Below, one piece after another: positions 1 through 5,174 of a stretch of 5,174 nucleotides of DNA (position 1 is its first letter; each line of letters opens with the position of its first letter). A program made the translations under genes and the position numbers. Origin of the DNA: Treponema sp. (lineage in GTDB: Bacteria > Spirochaetota > Spirochaetia > Treponematales > Breznakiellaceae); contig JAITJV010000273.1 in the NCBI GenBank assembly GCA_031278755.1, forward strand, positions 1-5,174, in the 5' to 3' direction. Below the pieces are notes generated by a model. The model worked only from the letters and a program-made list of their open reading frames with translations, made no database searches and had not been told where the DNA came from.

Positions 1-666
1 ATAACGGCTCCGGTGAAATTCCCTGAGCCTTTCCCATGTAAGATCCGGTATGGCCGCCGGATCTCCGCCCGACTCAAAGGCATAGGGCGTGCCGGGAAGC
101 GCCGCCTTGACCGACCAGAGGCCCGCGTAGGTATCCGGCGATGAATAGGCTCCCTTCATCTCGTTGTAGACCACGCCGGTTACAGAAAGCGCCGGCTTAC
201 GGCCGGATGATTTTTCACCGGCGGGTTTTTCAAAGATAAACCTGCGGCCTTCCTGCATGAAGGTGAATTCCGAAAGGAGCGGCCTGAACACGGCGTCCCC
301 GTAAACCGACATGAGGTTGAAGTAATCATGCTCGTTTACGGAGCTTGCCGGATAAACCGTTTTGTCGGGAAAGGTCCAGGCGTTAAGAAAAGTCTGAAGG
401 CTCCCCTGGGCAAGTACAAGAAAAGCGTCCTTTAGGGGATAATGCCCGGAGCCGCAGAGCACCGAATGTTCCAGAACATGGGCGGCGCCGGCGTCATCTT
501 CCGGAGCCGTGGCAAAGGCGAAGGAAAAAAGGTTTTCAGGATCGCCGTTATGCACATGAAAAACTTCCGCGCCTGTTTTTTGATGCCGCGCCCAAATCCC
601 CACAGCTTCCAGTTCGGGAAGTTCCCGCACGTCAAGAATTTCAAAACCGCTTTCGATGTTTTTCAT
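1..666 (-). CDS. M16C family zinc metallopeptidase (presequence protease/PreP-Cym1 type), N-terminal part
   Basis: Only the first 222 residues are in the window; the family is usually close to 1000 residues, so the gene runs off the left edge. The inverted zincin motif HVLEH lies at residues 63-67 (zinc ligands H63 and H67, catalytic base E66). It is followed by SVLCGS, a typical presequence-protease context. The third zinc ligand is expected at E169 in VVYNEMKGAYSSPD. The segment GSLQTFLNAWTFPDKTVYP (about residues 88-106) is also a family hallmark. Known family members form a closed two-half chamber and degrade short unfolded peptides such as cleaved targeting or signal peptides. No signal peptide is visible, so a cytoplasmic location is inferred. 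The ATG at 666-664 overlaps the TGA stop of the upstream fliG-like gene (ATGA), which points to one operon and translational coupling. The family call is firm; the physiological substrate is unknown. Confidence 0.93.
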   Translation of the reverse strand, partial: MKNIESGFEILDVRELPELEAVGIWARHQKTGAEVFHVHNGDPENLFSFAFATAPEDDAGAAHVLEHSVLCGSGHYPLKDAFLVLAQGSLQTFLNAWTFPDKTVYPASSVNEHDYFNLMSVYGDAVFRPLLSEFTFMQEGRRFIFEKPAGEKSSGRKPALSVTGVVYNEMKGAYSSPDTYAGLWSVKAALPGTPYAFESGGDPAAIPDLTWERLREFHRSRY

Positions 667-1886
667 ACAAGCACATCCTCGCCGCTCAGCATGAGGATGC
701 GGCCTTCTTCACGGGCCTGCCGGAACCAGACAAGGAAATCCCGCAGGGACCTGTCTGTTTCCTTTTTCGGAACGGCTCCGAGGCTTTCGATCTCCTCGTC
801 AAGCAGGGCCCGCCGCCCGGCCGAAATGCAGGAGAGTATCTTTTCGGCGAACAGATCGGACGCGCTTTTGACAAGCGTCGCTATCTCCCTGTCCGTCATG
901 GTCCTGAGCTTCTCCTCAAGGGGCCGCCGTTCGGCGTTGATCACATCGCCGGGCGTGTACAGCCGTTCCCGGAGCTTCTTTCCCAGATCGGGATTCCGCT
1001 CCTCAAGTTCGCCGAGGATGCGGCCGCTGAAGGAAAAGTCCCCGTTTTTAAGGATCGCGGCAAGGGTGTTCATGCCGTCAATACGGCCGCCTTCCCCGTC
1101 TTCACGGCTTATGTGGCGGGCTTTTTCCTTGAGGGCGGAAGCGGCCCGCTCCAGCACTTCGGGGGAAACCTGGCCCTGCCGCGCGATGCGGCGGACTATA
1201 CCGGACTTCCGTTCTCCGGGCGTTCCCGCCAGCACGGCGGCCGCCAGCTTTGACGGCAGGCGCGAAAGGATCATGGCCGCGGCCGCGGGGGTTTCTTCCT
1301 TCAGCAGCACGGCCACCTGTTCCGGCGAAAAATCATCAAGAAAACCGAAGGGGTTTTCCCGCGATTCGGGAACCGTCCTGTTGACAATCTCTTCCCCCTT
1401 TTCCGGCCCGAAGGCGGCGTAAAGGAGCCTCCGCGCCGTTTCCACGCCGCCTGAGGAAGAACCGTAATTGCCGAAAGGACCGGAAAGGAGAGAACGGAAT
1501 TCTTCAAGAACGGCGGCCCCCTCTTCCGCGGTGATCCCCCGTATTGAGACAATTTCCCGGGAAATCGCCTGGACCTGATCGCTTTCCAGCTCCGAAAGGA
1601 TGCGGGCGGCTTCGTCGCCGCCTATGAGTATAAGGAATTTGGCGGCCCGTCTGTATTTTGAATCGGGGGAAGCCGCGCCGGCGGGAACAGTCCCGGCGGT
1701 TCCCGCGCCCGGCTTTGCGCTTTTGACGAGGCCGCCCGCGCCCGGCTTTGCGCCCTTGACGAGGCCGCCCGCGCCCGGCTGTAAAGCCGCCGGCCGGGGG
1801 GGCGGATCTTCGGGGGCATCTTTCCGGTCACGAATGCGCTGATAGGCCGCCGCGGCCTTTTCCACGGCGTTTCCGGCTTTTTCCAT
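663..1886 (-). CDS. fliG: FliG1-like flagellar motor switch protein paralogue
   Basis: This is a 407-residue protein. Residues 1-20 form a short Ala/Lys-rich helix. Residues 21-76 are a Pro/Gly/Ala-rich linker with an 11-residue tandem repeat. Residues 78-172 resemble the FliG N-terminal domain (RRAAKFLILIGGDEAARILSEL), 184-257 the middle domain (FSPEQVAVLLKEETPAAAAMIL), and about 284-400 the C-terminal rotor domain ending in REEGRILMLSGEDV. Canonical FliG links the FliF ring to FliM and takes torque from the stator. Several hallmarks are altered: EHPQ reads EETP (198-201), and the MFxF hinge appears as LYTPGD (309-314). This fits the spirochaete FliG1 class rather than the housekeeping FliG2; in Borrelia, FliG1 is reported at one cell pole. 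A TTG codon at 1910 would add eight residues, but it has no Shine-Dalgarno and lies inside a likely promoter, so the ATG at 1886 is preferred. The gene overlaps the downstream peptidase gene by four bases. Confidence 0.9.
   Translation of the reverse strand: MEKAGNAVEKAAAAYQRIRDRKDAPEDPPPRPAALQPGAGGLVKGAKPGAGGLVKSAKPGAGTAGTVPAGAASPDSKYRRAAKFLILIGGDEAARILSELESDQVQAISREIVSIRGITAEEGAAVLEEFRSLLSGPFGNYGSSSGGVETARRLLYAAFGPEKGEEIVNRTVPESRENPFGFLDDFSPEQVAVLLKEETPAAAAMILSRLPSKLAAAVLAGTPGERKSGIVRRIARQGQVSPEVLERAASALKEKARHISREDGEGGRIDGMNTLAAILKNGDFSFSGRILGELEERNPDLGKKLRERLYTPGDVINAERRPLEEKLRTMTDREIATLVKSASDLFAEKILSCISAGRRALLDEEIESLGAVPKKETDRSLRDFLVWFRQAREEGRILMLSGEDVLV
1702..1780 (-). repeat. 33-bp in-frame tandem repeat in the fliG linker (about 2.4 copies)
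   Basis: Unit 1 (1702-1734) and unit 2 (1735-1767) differ at only two adjacent bases, and a partial third unit of 13 bases follows (1768-1780). The unit length is a multiple of three and encodes PGAGGLVK[G/S]AK within the disordered-looking linker ahead of the FliG N-terminal domain. Near identity suggests recent duplication by slippage. Copy number could vary between strains without breaking the frame. Confidence 0.9.
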
Positions 1887-1893
1887 ACTTTGT

Positions 1894-1922
1894 ATAATAC
1901 CACTAATCAATGCGGGTGACCA
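1894..1922 (-). promoter_or_regulatory. Candidate sigma-70-type promoter of the fliG-peptidase unit
   Basis: Read on the minus strand, TGGTCA (1922-1917, 4 of 6 matches to TTGACA) and TATTAT (1899-1894, 5 of 6 matches to TATAAT) are separated by 17 bases. Transcription would start near 1887, one base before the ATG at 1886, giving a leaderless or nearly leaderless message. This agrees with the absence of a Shine-Dalgarno before that ATG. No sigma-28-type flagellar promoter was seen. The spacing is ideal, but such matches also arise by chance. Confidence 0.4.
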
Positions 1923-2008
1923 CGGTATGCGTCAGGCGCGGACCTGAAAACTCCCGTTTTTCCTTCCTCTGGTTTTTTATGCAAATTGTGATAAACTAAT
2001 AGTGCGGA

Positions 2009-2040
2009 AGTTGTTCAGAAACTGAAGTTTCTGAACAACT
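2009..2040. repeat. Perfect 14-bp inverted repeat (hairpin or operator) in the divergent intergenic region
   Basis: The left arm AGTTGTTCAGAAAC (2009-2022) and the right arm GTTTCTGAACAACT (2027-2040) are exact reverse complements around a TGAA loop. No T-run follows on either strand, so it is not a standard intrinsic terminator. It lies 39 bases upstream of the small ORF's GTG start and 122 bases from the fliG start. It could be a 5' UTR hairpin, an operator bound by a dimeric regulator, or a copy of a dispersed palindromic repeat. The sequence does not decide between these. Confidence 0.85.
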
Positions 2041-2052
2041 CCAATATAAAAT
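2021..2052 (+). promoter_or_regulatory. Weak candidate promoter for the small ORF-regulator unit
   Basis: TATAAA (2045-2050), overlapping TAAAAT (2047-2052), lies in an AT-rich stretch directly before the strong Shine-Dalgarno at 2062-2071. The best -35 at 17 bases is CTGAAG (2022-2027), which matches only three positions and sits in the loop and right arm of the palindrome. A second weak -10-like TAAACT is at 1992-1997. If the downstream site is used, the palindrome overlaps the promoter and could act as an operator. If the upstream one is used, the palindrome is a 5' UTR hairpin. Confidence 0.2.
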
Positions 2053-2061
2053 TAAAAAACC

Positions 2062-2071
2062 AGGAAGGAGG
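2062..2071 (+). promoter_or_regulatory. Strong Shine-Dalgarno that fixes the GTG start of the small ORF
   Basis: AGGAAGGAGG ends eight bases before the GTG at 2080-2082. The core AGGAGG (2066-2071) is a full consensus at optimal spacing. The only start codon it can serve is this GTG. The large regulator's ATG is about 170 bases further on and has its own weaker AGGA (2232-2235). Confidence 0.8.
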
Positions 2072-2079
2072 CAGGGCCG

Positions 2080-2244
2080 GTGCCGGAACAGTTCTTCCAC
2101 AGCAATTTTTCCTTTACCGGAGGCGCCGGGAAGATCCCCGGACGGCTTGATGAACGGATTAAAATTCCCGGACGGCCCGGGAATGATTTTAAAGAAAGCG
2201 ATCTCCCCGCCGCGCGCGCCGCGGCCCGGTCAGGAAAAGCATAA
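2080..2244 (+). CDS. Small 54-residue protein or leader peptide, translationally coupled to the MalT-like regulator
   Basis: The frame opens after a TAA at 2053. Its only usable start is the GTG at 2080, placed perfectly behind AGGAAGGAGG. It ends at the TAA at 2242-2244, which shares its last A with the regulator's ATG (TAATG). Such one-base overlaps normally mean reinitiating ribosomes and coupled expression. Codon use resembles the neighbouring genes. The product begins MPEQFFHSNFSFTGG, is hydrophilic and somewhat basic, and has no membrane segment or signal peptide. It contains the five-residue motif KIPGR twice, ten residues apart (residues 18-22 and 28-32), and an Ala/Arg-rich tail. I do not recognise a family. 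It could be a regulatory leader peptide, a small partner of the regulator, or mainly a device to load ribosomes. Confidence 0.65.
   Translation: MPEQFFHSNFSFTGGAGKIPGRLDERIKIPGRPGNDFKESDLPAARAAARSGKA
2126..2183 (+). promoter_or_regulatory. Possible attenuator-like set of alternative hairpin arms inside the small ORF
   Basis: Four arms lie in order: A CCGGGAA (2126-2132), B TCCCCGG (2135-2141), C TTCCCGG (2165-2171) and D CCGGGAA (2177-2183). C and D form an 8-bp hairpin (with one extra A-T pair) around ACGGC, followed by GATTTT. A can pair with B (five base pairs) or, perfectly, with C (seven base pairs), which would exclude C:D. This resembles attenuator logic, but the U-tract is only four bases and the region is GC-rich, so chance complementarity is a real alternative. 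Confidence 0.3.
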
Positions 2245-4844
2245 TGTCCAATCAACTGCCCCTGTACCATCCCGCCAAACCGGGATTATTTCTTGAACGG
2301 CCGCGGGTGGACGGCCTTCTTGAAAGATCCCTGAGCAGCTACCTGGTTACGATCATTGCGGGCGAAGGCTACGGCAAGACGCAGGCGGTCTACTCTTTCC
2401 TGTCCAAACGGGGCGAAGACGTTATTTGGGTGCAGCTTTCCGAGCGGGATAACCTGGGGCTGCATTTCTGGGAAAATTTTACCGGGGCGCTGGGGCTTGT
2501 AAATTCCGAAGCAGGCAGGATCGTAAGGTCGTTTGGCTTCCCCGATTCGGGCAGCGAATTTGAACGGTACACAAATTTTTTTATGGATAAAATTCCCCCG
2601 GCGAAAAAAATTATCATCGTGCTGGATGATTTTTACCTGATCCACGCGCCGCCTGTCCTCCGGTTTTTTGAGCGGAACTTTTCCTATCCGCTGCGGAACA
2701 ACGCAATCTTCCTTATTTCGCGGACGGAGCCCGTGCTTAACATGATCCCCCTCCTTTCCAAGGGCTGGCTTTCGGGCCTTACTACGGAAGATCTCCGGTT
2801 CAGCGAAGAAGAAGTCGCGCGCTATTTTGAACTCCACGGTATAGCCATGTCAAACGATGAACTCGCCAGGGTATATAACGACACCGAAGGCTGGGCGCTG
2901 GCGGTCGACCTCCTCATGCGGGACATAAAATCCACCGGCAGTTCCAGCTATACCTGGCAGAATCTTTCCTCCCGTTCCTGGAGAAAAATCGAAGACCGTA
3001 TCTTCGGATCAATGGAAGCCGGGCTTCGGAAATTTTTCATTAAACTTTCGCTCCTGGAGCACTGGTCGCGGGAGCTGCTTGAAAAACTCGATCCGGAAGG
3101 CGGCTGTATCGCCGCCATGGAAGAGTACAGCGCCCTCAGCCGCTACGACGGCTATCTGCACGGCTACCGCCTTCACCATCTCTTTCTGGAATTCCTCCGC
3201 GAAAAACAGGATGAACTTGACCGGGAAGAAATCCGGGAAATTTACCTGCTTGGCGCCGGGTGGTGCATGTCAAACCGGCTCCCCACCGACGCGGCGGTAT
3301 ACTATGAAAAAGCCAGGGATTACCGGGGCATCATCATGGTGCTATACACCTTTCCCCATTTTCTTCCCCAGCGGGCGGCGGCTTTCTTCCTGGAACTCAT
3401 CAACCACATCTGTCCTCCCATTGGCGAAAACCCCGATTATACTTACCTGTGGTTTGTCTCGCGTCCCAGACTGCTGATATTTCTGGGCCGTTTTGACGAA
3501 TCGTTTGTTGAATGCAGGAAGTCCATCGAATTCTTTGAAGCCCTTCCCCTCAACGCCGGCAACGCCCACATACTCGCCCACTGTTACAGCACTCTTGGAA
3601 TCCTTTCCATGGTTACCTGCCGTTTCACCAAGAGCTACAATTTTCTCCCCTATTTTGAAAAAGCCGATTATTACTATTCAATGAACAAAGATCCGGTACA
3701 GCGTCCGGGTATAAAATGCAATATCGGCGCCTATGTCATGCAGGTCGGTTTTCCGGCGGAAAAAGGTGAATACGAACGGCTCATGGAATCACTCGTCCCC
3801 GCCATTGTACACCTGACCCATACGGGAAACGGATACCTGTACGGCCTTGACGCCCTTTCATGGGCCGAGCTGTTCTATTACCGGGGAGACCTTACCGGCG
3901 CCGAACAGTTCGCGCGCAAGGCGATTTTTATGAGCCGGGAAAGGGAGCAGTATGAAATTGAAAAACACGGGCTTTTTCTGCTTCTCCGCACAACCTTCCA
4001 TACCGGAAGCCTCCCGGATCTGGAAAAAATTCTGCGGCAGCTTGAAGCCCAGCTTGAAATCGAGGAATACATCAACCGTTTTATCTACTATGACATAATC
4101 ACGGGATGGTACTGCATACAGACAGGAAAACCGGAAAAGATTGCCTCATGGCTTAAAAACGATATTGAAGAGGACGAACTTAACAGCATATTCCCGAGCA
4201 TTGATATTCTGGTCAAAGCCAAATACGCCTTCATAAAAAAACAGTACGAAAAAACAATAGATATAGTCGGCCGCGGGGAAGGCAAACACGGCATAGGAAA
4301 CTACCTCCTGGGCAAGCTTGAATTGAAGCTCCTTGAAGGGGCGGCAAAGTACCGCCGGGGGGAAAAAGAAGAAGCTTTTGAAGCCCTGGAAGCCGCCTGG
4401 GAAATGGCGTCCCCCAACAGTCTGGACATGCCCTTTATTGAACTCGGCGAAAACATGCGCCTGATGGCCGGAGACTACCTTGCCGAATGCAGGGAAGGCG
4501 AAAAAAGCGTTCCCCGCCCCTGGCTTGAGACGATACGGAACAAGGCGTCCGCCTACGGAAAAAAACTTGCCCAGATCGCCCTTCAATACGGAGACGGCGG
4601 GCAGGAAGGAAGCGGGAAAATATACCTTTCCAGAAAAGAAAGGGATATTCTGGAAGGGCTTTCCCGGGGACAGAGCAGGGAGGAAATCGCCGGAAAAACA
4701 GGCCTTTCCCTTAATTCGGTAAAACCGATGATCAGGTCCATATACAGCAAACTCGGAGCGGTAAACCGGGCCGATGCGGTGCGTATCGCCACCCAGTCCG
4801 GCCTTCTTCCCACCGGGGAAAAAAGAAACATCAGACAAAACTAA
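2244..4844 (+). CDS. MalT-like LuxR-family transcriptional regulator (STAND P-loop ATPase, helical repeats, C-terminal HTH)
   Basis: The protein has 866 residues; MalT has about 900. The N-terminal ATPase has Walker A GEGYGKT (40-46), Walker B IIIVLDD (123-129), a sensor-like LISR (157-160) and the TEGW motif (214-217) typical of MalT-type STAND proteins. A winged-helix-like segment ends in RLHHLFLEFL (309-318). From about residue 328 to 780 the sequence is alpha-helical and repeat-like, as in the ligand-sensing TPR region of MalT. The C-terminus (795-855) is a LuxR/GerE helix-turn-helix: LSRKERDILEGLSRGQS, then EEIAGKTGLS and IYSKLGAVNRADAVRIA. Family members activate transcription when ATP and an inducer trigger oligomerisation; the inducer here is unknown. 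Residue 828 is a proline in the recognition helix, where VKTH-type sequences are usual. The ATG overlaps the small ORF's stop (TAATG), with AGGA eight bases upstream. No specific orthologue is claimed. Confidence 0.92.
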   Translation: MSNQLPLYHPAKPGLFLERPRVDGLLERSLSSYLVTIIAGEGYGKTQAVYSFLSKRGEDVIWVQLSERDNLGLHFWENFTGALGLVNSEAGRIVRSFGFPDSGSEFERYTNFFMDKIPPAKKIIIVLDDFYLIHAPPVLRFFERNFSYPLRNNAIFLISRTEPVLNMIPLLSKGWLSGLTTEDLRFSEEEVARYFELHGIAMSNDELARVYNDTEGWALAVDLLMRDIKSTGSSSYTWQNLSSRSWRKIEDRIFGSMEAGLRKFFIKLSLLEHWSRELLEKLDPEGGCIAAMEEYSALSRYDGYLHGYRLHHLFLEFLREKQDELDREEIREIYLLGAGWCMSNRLPTDAAVYYEKARDYRGIIMVLYTFPHFLPQRAAAFFLELINHICPPIGENPDYTYLWFVSRPRLLIFLGRFDESFVECRKSIEFFEALPLNAGNAHILAHCYSTLGILSMVTCRFTKSYNFLPYFEKADYYYSMNKDPVQRPGIKCNIGAYVMQVGFPAEKGEYERLMESLVPAIVHLTHTGNGYLYGLDALSWAELFYYRGDLTGAEQFARKAIFMSREREQYEIEKHGLFLLLRTTFHTGSLPDLEKILRQLEAQLEIEEYINRFIYYDIITGWYCIQTGKPEKIASWLKNDIEEDELNSIFPSIDILVKAKYAFIKKQYEKTIDIVGRGEGKHGIGNYLLGKLELKLLEGAAKYRRGEKEEAFEALEAAWEMASPNSLDMPFIELGENMRLMAGDYLAECREGEKSVPRPWLETIRNKASAYGKKLAQIALQYGDGGQEGSGKIYLSRKERDILEGLSRGQSREEIAGKTGLSLNSVKPMIRSIYSKLGAVNRADAVRIATQSGLLPTGEKRNIRQN

Positions 4845-4846
4845 AG

Positions 4847-4882
4847 AAGGCTCCGGAAACCCCGCCGGATTTCCGGAGCCTT
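4847..4882. terminator. Hairpin after the MalT-like gene, possible terminator
   Basis: AAGGCTCCGGAAA (4847-4859) and TTTCCGGAGCCTT (4870-4882) are perfect complements around a 10-base loop, beginning three bases after the TAA stop. On the plus strand the hairpin is followed by GC-rich sequence, not a U-tract, so it may act as a 3'-end stabiliser or a weak terminator. On the minus strand it is followed by CTTTAGTTTTG, a better match to an intrinsic terminator for antisense transcription. Confidence 0.55.
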
Positions 4883-5035
4883 CGGCGGCCGGAGTTTTCG
4901 GCAGAACGCCGCGCCAGGAAAACTGCCCGGGCAAGGTTTTCAAATTTTCCGGACGGCCGCGGATTCCTTTAATTTTCTTTCATTTGAAACTCTTTTTTTT
5001 TACCAAAGGGGTGTATTCCGTTCATTTTAGAAGCC

Positions 5036-5053
5036 TATAGTAAAACACGGAGG
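5036..5053 (+). promoter_or_regulatory. -10-like TATAGT and Shine-Dalgarno before the downstream gene
   Basis: TATAGT (5036-5041) matches five of six positions of a -10 box, but no convincing -35 lies 16-18 bases upstream. GGAGG (5049-5053), continued by AAGGA, is nine bases before the ATG at 5063 and is a strong ribosome binding site. If the -10 is real, the Shine-Dalgarno would fall right at the transcript start, so the promoter part is doubtful. The ribosome binding site is solid. Confidence 0.45.
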
Positions 5054-5062
5054 AAGGAAATA

Positions 5063-5174
5063 ATGTACATTGATAAACAAACAGAACTATTGGAGAAATC
5101 GGACAAGCGGGATGCAGTCGCCGTAGACACCATAATAAATAAACGCGAAATTGAACCCTTTCTCCAGAAAGCAT
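5063..5174 (+). CDS. Unidentified protein, N-terminal 37 residues only
   Basis: An open frame starts with ATG nine bases after GGAGG and continues to the right edge without a stop. The visible residues begin MYIDKQTELLEKSDKRD and continue with a stretch containing VDTIINKREIEPF. It is charged and helical-looking, with no signal peptide or membrane segment, so a cytoplasmic protein is likely. I do not recognise the family from 37 residues. It lies about 220 bases after the MalT-like gene in the same direction and could be a target of that regulator, but nothing in the sequence proves it. Confidence 0.7.
   Translation, partial: MYIDKQTELLEKSDKRDAVAVDTIINKREIEPFLQKA

Noticed and set aside
442..1422. 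326-residue open frame on the plus strand
   Set aside because: It lies antisense to the 3' part of the fliG-like gene and the peptidase start. Its translation is Arg/Ser-rich low-complexity of the kind produced by GC-rich antisense frames, with no RBS and no recognisable domain.
1886..1910. TTG start at 1910 for the fliG-like gene
   Set aside because: There is no Shine-Dalgarno, it is a rarer start codon, and it lies between the candidate -35 and -10, upstream of the expected transcript start. The extra eight residues are not needed for any domain.
1932..1947. TCAGG-N6-CCTGA short inverted repeat
   Set aside because: With only five-base arms in a GC-rich stretch, it is expected by chance, and no regulator is known to match it.
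1986..1996. TTGTGATAAA resembling a CRP half-site
   Set aside because: The partner half TCACA is missing at the required spacing, so a single half-site is not enough.
2052..2270. 72-residue minus-strand frame over the small ORF
   Set aside because: It has no Shine-Dalgarno, while the opposite strand has a consensus RBS, a fitting start and coupling to the next gene.
2286..2837. 183-residue open frame on the minus strand
   Set aside because: It is antisense to the Walker A and Walker B coding region of the regulator, has no RBS and has no domain.
4146..4943. 265-residue open frame on the minus strand
   Set aside because: It is antisense to the helical-repeat and HTH part of the MalT-like gene, whose reading is confirmed by motifs. 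The composition is Phe/Pro/Gly-rich shadow sequence and no start signal is seen.
4960..5005. T-rich stretch ending in a run of nine Ts as an intrinsic terminator
   Set aside because: No convincing GC-rich stem lies directly before the T-run; the nearest GC palindromes are very short and about 30 bases away.

Overview
The window looks like chromosomal DNA of a spirochaete, most likely Treponema or a close relative. The main reason is a divergent second-type FliG (the FliG1 paralogue known from spirochaetes). Supporting this are GC-rich codon use with frequent AAA/GAA runs and strong AGGAGG-type ribosome binding sites. Species cannot be told from the sequence alone.

Layout. The left third (1-1886) is a minus-strand pair: a FliG1-like flagellar switch paralogue (663-1886), then, with a 4-base ATGA overlap, the first 222 residues of an M16C zinc metallopeptidase of the presequence-protease type (1-666, running off the left edge). 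A plausible promoter sits just before the fliG start codon and predicts an almost leaderless mRNA. Positions 1887-2079 form a divergent intergenic region with a perfect 14-bp inverted repeat (2009-2040) and AT-rich -10-like sequence. To the right, on the plus strand, a strong Shine-Dalgarno precedes a small 54-codon GTG-start ORF (2080-2244). This ORF overlaps by one base (TAATG) with a large MalT-like regulator (2244-4844, 866 aa). The regulator has an N-terminal STAND-type P-loop ATPase, a middle helical-repeat region and a C-terminal LuxR-type helix-turn-helix. It is followed by a perfect 13-bp hairpin (4847-4882), about 180 bases of GC-rich then T-rich spacer, and the first 37 codons of an unrecognised gene (5063 onward) with its own strong ribosome binding site.

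How the parts may work together. The MalT-like protein is expected to be a ligand-controlled transcription activator. Its ligand and targets are not visible. The neighbouring small ORF is the most interesting object here. It is very probably translated, is coupled to the regulator, and its mRNA contains repeated GC-rich arms that can pair in alternative ways, so it could be a leader peptide/attenuator or a small partner protein. The fliG1-peptidase pair is a separate transcription unit, and no functional tie to the regulator is shown beyond sharing the intergenic region.
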